A stretch of DNA of 39,928 nt, taken from the NCBI GenBank assembly GCA_903825645.1, contig CAIKBL010000076.1, forward strand, positions 1 to 39,928, read 5' to 3'. The notes under the pieces were generated by a model, which searched no databases, was not told where the DNA came from, and worked only from the letters and a program-made list of their open reading frames with translations. Position 1 is the stretch's first letter. Each line of letters starts with the position of its first letter. The position numbers and the translations under genes were made by a program. Positions 16,372-24,254 of this stretch are shown here, piece by piece. The stretch comes from an uncultured Pseudomonadota bacterium (GTDB taxonomy: Bacteria > Pseudomonadota > Gammaproteobacteria > Ga0077536).

Positions 16372-17049
16372 ATGAACACAGGCAAGTGGACAAAAGCTAG
16401 GATCATTTTTCTCGGTGGCATGTTCGGGTGGCTTGGCACGACCTCACTGTCGGGCGCTGGCGCGGCGACGAACGAACTCGACTTGCCTGAGGTCTCGTTG
16501 GTAGACGAAGGCACGGTGGCTGAGGTCCCCACACCACCCGTGGGGGCCACCCGAGACTTCGTGGGACCGGTGGCCGGGGTGAATTGCAGTCATTGGGAAG
16601 TGGTCGCCTCGCCGGATAAGGATACCCTCCTCAGTGCGTGCGGTGAGTACAAGATTCATCTAAAGCGCAGTGAGAACCTGAACATGCAGAAACTCACCGC
16701 GGCCGGTGACAAGACGGTGATGGAATTTGAACCAGCCTATCCGGTGGTGGCCTTTCCGCTGGAAGTCGGCAAGCACTGGCACCGGCAGTACACCGGGCAC
16801 GCGGCTGTCGCGGACGCGACCTGGAGCGGGGACATGACTTGCGATGTCGCGGACTTCGGTGAAATAAAGGTGGCGGCGGGCGCGTTCAAAGCCTTTAGAA
16901 TCGAGTGTATTGACGCTTGGAAGATGGGTCCGGCGACGACCCATTACACCTTGACCACCTGGTATGCGCCCTCGATCAAAAGCGTGGTGAAATCGCTCAA
17001 TTATGAAGATCCGCATATGAGTACCGAACTCAAAGCTTACGTGAACTGA
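16372..17049 (+). CDS. Exported protein of unknown function
   Basis: The ATG at 16372 follows an AGGAGCAAGG-type ribosome site (16361-16370) and gives 225 residues, so I prefer it to the GTG at 16309. The N-terminus is a likely Sec signal peptide: basic residues, a hydrophobic core ('IIFLGGMFGWLG') and an Ala-rich cut region near residue 32 ('GAGAAT'). The mature part starts with an acidic/proline segment. Then come 'NCSHWEVV' and 'FPLEVGKHWHRQYTGHA', 'TWSGDMTCDVADFGEIKVAAGAFKAFRIEC', and a C-terminal 'TTWYAPSIKSVVKSLNYE'. The last two resemble the beta-rich fold of DUF3108-like or lipoprotein-carrier-like periplasmic proteins, but I do not firmly recognise a family. Four cysteines could form disulphides. 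Confidence 0.75.
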   Translation: MNTGKWTKARIIFLGGMFGWLGTTSLSGAGAATNELDLPEVSLVDEGTVAEVPTPPVGATRDFVGPVAGVNCSHWEVVASPDKDTLLSACGEYKIHLKRSENLNMQKLTAAGDKTVMEFEPAYPVVAFPLEVGKHWHRQYTGHAAVADATWSGDMTCDVADFGEIKVAAGAFKAFRIECIDAWKMGPATTHYTLTTWYAPSIKSVVKSLNYEDPHMSTELKAYVN

Positions 17050-17143
17050 GCCTTTTCCGGCAGCCGCGCGCGGGGCAAACGGGCGCGGATCTGCGGACTC
17101 CCGGGCACCTCCCTGTGCCGCGATCATGTCGGGGACGGGCGCT

Positions 17144-17752
17144 TTACTTGATGAGCCCCTCGGCGCGCATCGCTTCCTGTACCCGCGGGCGCGAGGCGAC
17201 GCGCTCGCGATAGGCCTGCAGGATGGGCCACTGCGCAACATCCAATCCGACGAAACCCATCCAGCCCAGCGTGGTGAACAAGTAGGCGTCGGCGACGGTG
17301 AACGCTTCACCCATCACGTATTGTTTCCCCTCGAGCTGTGCCGCGATCCAGGTATAGCGGTCGATTAGCCGCTGTTTCTGCCAAGCTTTAAATTCGGCAT
17401 TGGCCGCTGGATTAAAAATGGGCGAATAGCCTTTATGGATTTCCGTGCCGATGAAGCCGAGCCATGACTGTAATTTCGCGCGTTCAACGGTGCCCGCAGC
17501 GGGGGCCAGACGGGCGGCCGGATTTAGATCGGCAATGTATTGCACGATCGCGGGCCCTTCAGTCAGTCGTTCGCCATTGTCGAGTTCGAGCAGTGGGACA
17601 TAACCATTCGGATTGACCTTTAGATAGTCGGTGCCATCGTCGAGCGTGTGGGCTTTAATGTCTACCTTCACCAGTTCTACCGATAGCCCCGCCTCACGCA
17701 GGCATATATGCGGAGAAAGCGAGCAGACGCCGGGGGCAAAATAAAGTTTCAT
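17144..17752 (-). CDS. gstA: Beta-class glutathione S-transferase
   Basis: The 202-residue cytosolic protein has the bacterial beta-class features Cys10 ('YFAPGVCSLSPHI') and His106 ('GTEIHKGY'), the residues that contact glutathione in the Proteus and E. coli enzymes. The cis-Pro 'GYVPLLEL' (50-57) and 'LTEGPAIVQYIADL' complete the thioredoxin-like N-terminal domain. The C-terminal domain contains 'QYVMGEAFTVADAYLFTTLGWMGF', the N-capping box of the helix that is conserved in all GSTs. It conjugates glutathione to electrophiles or acts as a glutathione-dependent peroxidase. It is a stand-alone gene next to a decayed copper-ATPase gene. Confidence 0.93.
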   Translation of the reverse strand: MKLYFAPGVCSLSPHICLREAGLSVELVKVDIKAHTLDDGTDYLKVNPNGYVPLLELDNGERLTEGPAIVQYIADLNPAARLAPAAGTVERAKLQSWLGFIGTEIHKGYSPIFNPAANAEFKAWQKQRLIDRYTWIAAQLEGKQYVMGEAFTVADAYLFTTLGWMGFVGLDVAQWPILQAYRERVASRPRVQEAMRAEGLIK

Positions 17753-17870
17753 AAAATCTCCTGATCATCGTTAGTTGAACGTGCGCATGGGGCGTCGCCG
17801 TATTTTTGGCGATATGCAGCAGTTCGGGCGCCCGCGTGCGGCGCATCATGGTAGCGCAGAACCCGCGTTT

Positions 17871-19291
17871 TTAAGTTAACAGGACAGAAACTGATGCCGC
17901 ACGCACGTCTTGAAGCTTGATCCGGCTAAGCCGCAAGGCGTTGGAAATGACGGAGAGAGAACTCCGACTTATCGCCAGTGCAGCCATTGCCGGGGACAGT
18001 AGCCAACCGGTCAGCGGATAGAACACCCCGGCCGCGAGCGGGATACCGATCGCTTTGTAGCAGAAGGCGAAGCCGAGATTCTGTCGCATATTGGCGAGGG
18101 TGGCACGGGCGAGTGCACGCGCCGTCACGAGCCCATGTAAAATGTCAGCCCGGCACAGACCGCAACTCCTACCACAAAGTGGCCGGCGATTCGGTCGGTC
18201 AGTCTCTGCATGGGGGCCTGCGAACGTTGGGCTTGGGCGACGAGTTGAATGATTTGGGCGAGGAGCGTGTCGGCGCCCGTTTTCTGTGCCCGCATGACCA
18301 GCACCGCATCGAGGTTAAGGGTCGCCCCGATGCGGGGATCACCCACCTGTTTCGACCGAGGGTTCGCCTCGCAGGTCAACATCGACTCATCGACGTCGCC
18401 CGTGCCCGTTTCGAGCAGCCCGGCAACCGGGATTTTTTCGCCTGGCCGTATCTGCAGTCGTCCTCCGGGCTGTATTGTCGAGACCGGAACTTCCTCGAGT
18501 GCGCCATTGTCCGCCAACCGATGAGCCGTTTGCGGTGCAAGACTGAGCAGTGCGCAGCGCATCGGTCGTTCGGGCGCGGGCTTTGAGTTCAAGCATTTGT
18601 CCGAGCAACGTCAGCGAAACGACAGCGACTGCAGCTTCGAAATAAACCGGGACGCCCATTGGCATATGAAAAGCGGCAGGAATGGCGGCCGGGAAAAAAA
18701 GTGGCGACACTACTGTAACCAAAAGCGGCACCGCCGCCTGTTCCGAGTAACGCCCACATGTTGGGATGGCGGGTAATGAGAGATTGCCAGCAACGCCAAA
18801 AAATGGGATCAGCGGCCCAACCAATCACCGGCAGCGCGAGCACGCAGACCAGCCAGTGCGGGATCTGCGCAGACATCTCGAAGATCGCGACCATTCCAGT
18901 CCAGTGAAGGGGAGGCTGGTCCAGAAGTGGCGCGTGAAATCGCTGAGCGCTTCTGCGCCTGCCGTCGCGTCGCGCGAAGGTAGCACGGTTCGAGACTCAT
19001 GCCGCACAACGGACAATCGCCCGCTGCGGCTGTGATGATTTCGGGATGCATGGGGCAGGAAAAATTGCCGACGGCGACGCGTTCCACGATGACCGAACGC
19101 GGTTTGCGTGGGGCGTGCACCGGCTCGAGACAAGCGGATGGATTTGCACTGAATTTGCTGCGGCACCCGGCACAACAAAAATGATAGACGTTTCCGAGAT
19201 GTTCGATGGCGTGCAGGGATGTAGGGTTGACGGCCATGCCGCACACCGGGGCACATCACTGATGGGACGACTCGTGAAGCGTTTCATCCAT
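17871..19291 (-). pseudogene. Decayed copper-exporting P-type ATPase (CopA-like)
   Basis: Reading from 19291 downward, fragments of one P1B-type ATPase appear in successive frames. First comes a YHS domain ('CGMAVNPTSLHAIEHLGNVY', 'FCCAGC'), then a heavy-metal-binding block ('FSCPMHPEI', 'GDCPLCGMSLEP') and membrane segments ('PHWLVCVLALPVIGWAADP', 'VPVYFEAAVAVVSLTLLGQM'). The actuator domain follows ('RPGEKIPVAGLL', 'DESMLTCEANP', where the usual TGE is TCE). The C-terminal membrane pair at 18128-17871 ends it ('[22 protein letters not shown]', '[12 protein letters not shown]'). An in-frame TGA at 19256-19258 and at least three frame changes interrupt it. At the 18125-18128 junction about 350 residues are missing, including the CPC membrane motif, the DKTGT phosphorylation loop and the nucleotide-binding domain. 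It cannot pump metal. Confidence 0.85.
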
Positions 19292-19406
19292 GCTAATCGT
19301 TCCCGTTTGCCGTCGAGGCGTCGATCATCGTGCTGTCGCTGTGCGGGGCGATCAAGCGCACGGGACTTCAGCGCCGCAACGCGGCCGTAGCGGCGGGTTC
19401 AGACGT

Positions 19407-21989
19407 CTATCCCGTTTGTTCGGCAATCCGCCTCTCCAGATGGGCGAGAGCTTCTTCTACCTGATCGACGAGGATAAGGCAGAGATCCCCGGCGTTGAGA
19501 TCTGCGAGTCCCGCGTCAATGGCCGCGAACTCGCCGCGAATTTCCTGGATCTCGAGCGTTCGAGGCGCGCCCTCGAGACCCTCGCGCAGCAACGCCAGAA
19601 CCTCACCATCGCTTCGGCCTCGCTGGCAGGCATCCTCATACAAAATGACGCGGTCAAACGCCTTCCCAAGGATGCGGGTCTGATTACGGATATCTTCGTC
19701 CCGCCGGTCGCCGGCGCCACTGATGACGACCGTGCGGCGTGTGTCCGGCAGCGCCGTGACCGCCTCTACTAACGCCTCCATAGCGTCGGGATTGTGCCCG
19801 TAATCGGCAATCACCGTCGCCCCCTGATAGTGGAGCATGTTGAATCGCCCCGGGGTCGAGGCAATGTCCGAGGAAAAGGTGCGCAGGCCGGTGCGGATAG
19901 CATCCCAATCGATGTCGATTGCCCAGCAGGCCGCCACGGCGGCCATCACGTTGGCCACTTGGAAACCAATGCGGCCGGAAAAGGTCATGGGGATTTCGGA
20001 AAGCTTGAGTCGGCAGATCTCGTCGCCCTGTTTAACGCACACGATGGCGTCGTCATCGACGTAGACGACCGGACGCCCTTGCGCGCGGTGGGTGACGATG
20101 ATCGGGTTAGTCCGATCGCGGGAAAAATAAATCGTGCCACCGGGGCAGACAACGCCGATGCGTGCCGCGAAAATATCATCAGCGTTCAGTACGGCGTACC
20201 CGCTCGGTGTCACGTTCTGCACAATGACCCGTTTGAGGACGGCCAAATCCTCGACGGTCGTGATGTAATTGAGCCCGAGATGATCGCCGCTTCCAATATT
20301 GGTCACCACCGCGACGTTACAGCGATCGAAGGCGAGGCCCTCGCGCAGGATGCCGCCACGCGCGGTCTCGAAGACCGCCGCATCGACATCGGGATGCAGC
20401 AACACGCTGCGGGCGCTACGAGGTCCGCTGCAGTCGCCGGTATTAATCTGCGTATCCCCGACAAAGACGCCATCGGTGGTGGTCATCCCCACGCGCTTAC
20501 CCGTGACGGCGAGGATGTGCGCGGCGAGACGGACGGTAGTCGTTTTACCATTCGTGCCCGTGACGGCGATGATCGGAATCCGGGCGTCGTCGCCCGGCGT
20601 GAACATCTCGGCGATGATTGCTTCCCCTACGCGACGGCCGGAGCCGAAGGAAGGATTGAGGTGCATCCGTAAGCCGGGTGCGGCGTTGACTTCGACCACG
20701 CCACCCGACTGCTCTTCTAGGGGGCGCAACACGGAGCTACAGACGATATCGACGCCACAGACTTCGAGACCAACCATCTGGGCCGCCGCGATCGCACGGG
20801 CTGCGAGGGCAGGATGTACTTCATCGGTTACATCAGTCGCCGTCCCGCCAGTGGACAGGTTGGCGTTGTTGCGCATGACCACCGGTTGGCCGCGGGGCGG
20901 CACGGAATCGATGGTGAGGCTTTGTAGTTGGAGGCAGCCCAGCGCAATCTCATCAATGGGGATACGGGTCAGAGAGGTCGCGTGGCCTTGTCCACGACGC
21001 GGATCTCGATTGACTTCTTCGACCAATTCTCGCACCGAATGCACGCCGTCGCCGACTACCTGCGGAGGCTCGCGACGTGCGGCGGCGATGAGTTTGTCGC
21101 CGATCACCAACATGCGATAGTCGCTTCCGGGAATGTAGCGTTCAACCAAGACGTTTGAGCTAGTCGCTTCCGCCGCTGCCCGGAAAGCCGCCACAAGCTG
21201 CTCACGGGTTTCGACGTTCACGGTTACGCCACGGCCATGGTTGCCATCTTGCGGCTTCACTACGACCGGCAGACCAAGCGCGCAAGCGACCGACCAAGCC
21301 TCGTCGGCATCTGCCACGGCTTGGCCCTCCGGGACAGGAACGCCGGCGGCGCGCAGTAATTCCTTGGTCAAACTTTTATCTTGGGCAATGGACTGCGCAA
21401 TCGCGCTTGTGCGGTCAATTTCGGCCGCTTGGATACGTCGCTGCCTGCTGCCCCAGCCGAATTGCACCAAACTTCCACTCGTCAGCCTCCGATAGGGGAT
21501 CCCGCGTTCGACGGCGGCGGCGACTATCGCGCCGGTGGAAGGTCCCAAGCGGATTTCTTCGTAAAGCTCGCGCAATGCACCGAGCGCTTCTTCTACGTCG
21601 AAATTCGTGTCGTTCAGAGCAGCCTCGATCAGTCGTCTCGCGATGTCTAGTGCGGTGCGTCCCACTTCCTCTTCGACATATTCAACGATCACCTGAAAAA
21701 CGCCGGTCTGCGGTGTGGGCGCTGTGCGTCCGAAGGTCACCGGACATCCGGCTTGGGCCTGCAGGCTGAGCGTTGCGACTTCCAGAACCTCGGCAAGCGG
21801 GATTGGGGCGTGCTCAGGTCCGGGCGGCTGATGATGAAGTTGGGGGTAGAGGCCACGGAGGCGCTCAGCGAAGCCGTCAAGCTGACGGACGTCCCGCTCT
21901 GGATCGCGACAGATTACGATCGCTTCAATCGCGGTTCGGCGTGTCCACAGATTAGGGCCACGCAGCGCACGGATTCGGTCAACTTGCAT
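19407..21989 (-). CDS. cphA: Cyanophycin synthetase CphA
   Basis: The 860-residue enzyme builds cyanophycin, a poly-aspartate backbone with arginine side chains, from ATP, Asp and Arg in the cytoplasm. The domain order is normal: an N-terminal domain (1-160, ending 'RLGPSTGAIVAAA'), an ATP-grasp domain (about 215-480; 'SIAQDKSLTKELL', 'PVVVKPQDGNHGRGV', 'VVEVNAAPGLRMH') and a C-terminal Mur-ligase domain. The Mur domain has an intact P-loop 'VTGTNGKTT' (476-484), 'DYGHNPDAMEALV' and 'SGAGDRRDED'. Length fits known CphA1 proteins (about 860-880). It lies 46 bases downstream of the cphA' paralogue on the same strand, as in beta-proteobacteria such as Cupriavidus, and is presumably co-transcribed. 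No cyanophycinase gene is in the window. Confidence 0.96.
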   Translation of the reverse strand: MQVDRIRALRGPNLWTRRTAIEAIVICRDPERDVRQLDGFAERLRGLYPQLHHQPPGPEHAPIPLAEVLEVATLSLQAQAGCPVTFGRTAPTPQTGVFQVIVEYVEEEVGRTALDIARRLIEAALNDTNFDVEEALGALRELYEEIRLGPSTGAIVAAAVERGIPYRRLTSGSLVQFGWGSRQRRIQAAEIDRTSAIAQSIAQDKSLTKELLRAAGVPVPEGQAVADADEAWSVACALGLPVVVKPQDGNHGRGVTVNVETREQLVAAFRAAAEATSSNVLVERYIPGSDYRMLVIGDKLIAAARREPPQVVGDGVHSVRELVEEVNRDPRRGQGHATSLTRIPIDEIALGCLQLQSLTIDSVPPRGQPVVMRNNANLSTGGTATDVTDEVHPALAARAIAAAQMVGLEVCGVDIVCSSVLRPLEEQSGGVVEVNAAPGLRMHLNPSFGSGRRVGEAIIAEMFTPGDDARIPIIAVTGTNGKTTTVRLAAHILAVTGKRVGMTTTDGVFVGDTQINTGDCSGPRSARSVLLHPDVDAAVFETARGGILREGLAFDRCNVAVVTNIGSGDHLGLNYITTVEDLAVLKRVIVQNVTPSGYAVLNADDIFAARIGVVCPGGTIYFSRDRTNPIIVTHRAQGRPVVYVDDDAIVCVKQGDEICRLKLSEIPMTFSGRIGFQVANVMAAVAACWAIDIDWDAIRTGLRTFSSDIASTPGRFNMLHYQGATVIADYGHNPDAMEALVEAVTALPDTRRTVVISGAGDRRDEDIRNQTRILGKAFDRVILYEDACQRGRSDGEVLALLREGLEGAPRTLEIQEIRGEFAAIDAGLADLNAGDLCLILVDQVEEALAHLERRIAEQTG

Positions 21990-22035
21990 GAATCTGAATT
22001 TCCTTAGCTCCAGCGGGTCGAGGTGGCGTTTGCAT

Positions 22036-24183
22036 TTAGGTGGTTCGCAAGGGCACAGCGGGCGCCAGTAAGGTCGCCGGATAGCCGACGATTGCTCCGA
22101 CGATCAGGTCGAAGGGGATCCCTAACGCCCACGCGGCAGCCGCGGCGGGGAGGCAGTCCGCGGCGTTAACACACGGCGCCAGCAGGAGACGGTGCGTCGT
22201 CTGACCCTGCGCAAAGACGAGGAGATCGCCATCGACATAGACGGCCCGATGGCCTTGCGCCGTGGCTTCCCCGATGGCTGGTGTGGTGGCCTGTCGACTA
22301 TAGAGAATGACTTCCCCGTCCGCGTACGCGGACATGGCCAGCACCGCCGGATCATCTGCGTTCAGTACCGCGACCCCGTGGCTGAGGACAACATCCACTT
22401 GGGTCCGGAGTAGATGCGACATCTGCTCGATACGCGTGATTCCGAAATCGGTGAACGCCGCTGGGATGCTGAGCGAGGTCACGACGCCGACAAGACAGCG
22501 GTCATACGGGAGTCCTTCACGAAGCAGGCTTTGCGGTGCCGTCTCGATCACTGCGGCATCGACTGTCCGGTTAATGAGCACCCGTTGGCCGGCCGACCAA
22601 TTTGCGCGATCACCCGGACGAATGCATCGCTGGCCTAGAAAAATGCCCGCGCCACAGGCGATGCCAACCGAACGACCATGCAAATGGAGCAGATAACCAA
22701 TCATCTGGGCGACTGAGGTCGTATCTGCGCAACCCGTGACACCGACCAGCGGGATCCGTCCATCCTCGCCTTCCGGGAAGAGGCCACGGATGATGGCGGC
22801 GCTTGCTTTGGTGCCGGATTCCTCCGGTCCCGAGAGGTGAGTGGGCAGCGAAGGACCGGCGTTGATCTCGATCATGGCGCCATTTTGGCTCGTCAGGGGC
22901 ACTGAGATATCCCGCGCGACGATATCGACGCCGGCAATATCCAGGCCGACGATGCGCACCGCCAGCGTCGCCTGCGCGAGCGTCTTGGGGTGCACACGTG
23001 ATAGGACATCCTCGCCAATTTTCGCATGGCGCTGAAGGTGGATGACCTGGCCGGACGCGAGGATGCTGTCCGCCGTTAGTTTCAGGGTGGCGAGAGTACG
23101 ACGGGCTGTCGGATGTCCGAGCAGCGTCCGTGCCCCTGCGCTGTCGGGTTCGCGCCCGCCCAATGCAGTGGTCACTAAGGCGACGAGGGGCGCTTGTCCG
23201 TTACCGGTCAGCGGGAACTCGGTAGCGCGTGTCGCGGCAATGACCTCATTGCCGATAACGAGTAGGCGATGTTCGACGCCCTCGACGAAGCGCTCGACGA
23301 GTACGGCCGACTGGATGGCTTGCGCTTCGGCGAACGCCTGGGCGAGTTCTTCGCGGTTAGCGAGCGCAAGTCCCACTGCCTCCCCGCGGCTGCCCTCGGC
23401 GGGCTTGATCACGACGGGCAATCCGATTTCCTCGGCAGCAGACCACGCCGCATCGAGCGTCCGGACTAGTAAACTCTCGGGGACAGGCAGCCCGAGTTGC
23501 GCGAGCAGCTCGTTAGTCACTTCTTTGTCTTGCGCGATGCTTTCGGCAATCGCGGAGGTTCGATCGGTTTCGGCGGTCCAGACGCGGCGTTGTCGCGCAC
23601 TCTGACCCAGCAGCACCAGATTGCCATGCTCTAAGGGGGCGACCGGGATGCGGGCAGCCAGCGCGGCCGCGACGATGCTCGCGGTACTCGGGCCCAGTGA
23701 TTTACTGTCCGCGAGGCGTTTGAGTCGCGACAGGGTGTTGGCGAGATCGAAGGCGTCGTCATGGATTGCCGCCAGCACAAGTTCGCGGGCGGCGAGCAGA
23801 CAGGCTTTGGTGAGATCCTCCTGCGTAACCCGCACCACGACATGATAGACGCCTACGGTATCCGTGCTGCGCGCCCGGCCAAACCCTGCCGGGCTGCCGA
23901 TGCGTGTCTGTAGCTCGAGGGTCACGTGCTCAAGAATATGCCCCACCCAGGTGCCCTCCTGGAGCCGACGCACGAAGCCGCCGGGCGCTTCATAGCTGCA
24001 CTCGTGTTCGTGCAGGCCGGGTAGCCAGCGGGTCAGACGCTCCACGAAGCCGGGTAGTGTATCTGAGGGGTGATCCTCCAATGTCCCGATATTGACCAAC
24101 GCTTCAAGGGCCGGCTTGTAGGACCACCGGTTCGGTCCCCGCAGAGACACGAACTCCAAAAATTCGATATCGTAGCGTGTCAT
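22036..24183 (-). CDS. CphA' cyanophycin synthetase paralogue with degenerate Mur P-loop
   Basis: The 715-residue protein shares the CphA N-terminal and ATP-grasp domains: 'LRGPNRWSYKPALEALV', 'GHILEHVTLELQTRIGSPAGFGR' (71-103), 'SLGPSTASIVAAA', 'SIAQDKEVTNELL', 'PVVIKPAEGSRGEAV' and 'MIEINAGPSLPTHL'. The following Mur-type domain is altered. The P-loop position reads 'VTGCADTTS' (482-490) instead of GTNGKTT, so the ATP-binding lysine is gone. The protein also stops about 150 residues early, lacking most of the C-terminal amino-acid-binding domain. The ATP-grasp site looks usable, so it may catalyse only one of the two ligations or assist CphA structurally. It is the first gene of the minus-strand operon and diverges from the ABC transporter gene 71 bases away. 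Confidence 0.9.
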   Translation of the reverse strand: MTRYDIEFLEFVSLRGPNRWSYKPALEALVNIGTLEDHPSDTLPGFVERLTRWLPGLHEHECSYEAPGGFVRRLQEGTWVGHILEHVTLELQTRIGSPAGFGRARSTDTVGVYHVVVRVTQEDLTKACLLAARELVLAAIHDDAFDLANTLSRLKRLADSKSLGPSTASIVAAALAARIPVAPLEHGNLVLLGQSARQRRVWTAETDRTSAIAESIAQDKEVTNELLAQLGLPVPESLLVRTLDAAWSAAEEIGLPVVIKPAEGSRGEAVGLALANREELAQAFAEAQAIQSAVLVERFVEGVEHRLLVIGNEVIAATRATEFPLTGNGQAPLVALVTTALGGREPDSAGARTLLGHPTARRTLATLKLTADSILASGQVIHLQRHAKIGEDVLSRVHPKTLAQATLAVRIVGLDIAGVDIVARDISVPLTSQNGAMIEINAGPSLPTHLSGPEESGTKASAAIIRGLFPEGEDGRIPLVGVTGCADTTSVAQMIGYLLHLHGRSVGIACGAGIFLGQRCIRPGDRANWSAGQRVLINRTVDAAVIETAPQSLLREGLPYDRCLVGVVTSLSIPAAFTDFGITRIEQMSHLLRTQVDVVLSHGVAVLNADDPAVLAMSAYADGEVILYSRQATTPAIGEATAQGHRAVYVDGDLLVFAQGQTTHRLLLAPCVNAADCLPAAAAAWALGIPFDLIVGAIVGYPATLLAPAVPLRTT

Positions 24184-24219
24184 CGGGCAGCACTCGCGGC
24201 CTGAGTCAGAAAGAAACTA

Positions 24220-24231
24220 CCCGACGTCGGG
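24220..24231. promoter_or_regulatory. Palindrome midway between the divergent cyanophycin operons
   Basis: CCCGACGTCGGG is a perfect 12-bp palindrome inside the 71-base gap between the cphA' start (24183) and the ABC transporter start (24255), almost exactly at its centre. A symmetrical site in this position could be an operator for a dimeric regulator of both directions. No regulator gene is nearby, and the promoter elements themselves are not clear, so the role is inferred from position and symmetry only. Confidence 0.35.
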
Positions 24232-24254
24232 CCGGTCACGCGATAAGATAAGAC

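Noticed and set aside
19794-21120. Two long plus-strand open frames (292 and 273 codons) opposite cphA
   Set aside because: Their translations show no family motifs, and they mirror the well-conserved ATP-grasp and Mur domains of CphA on the other strand.
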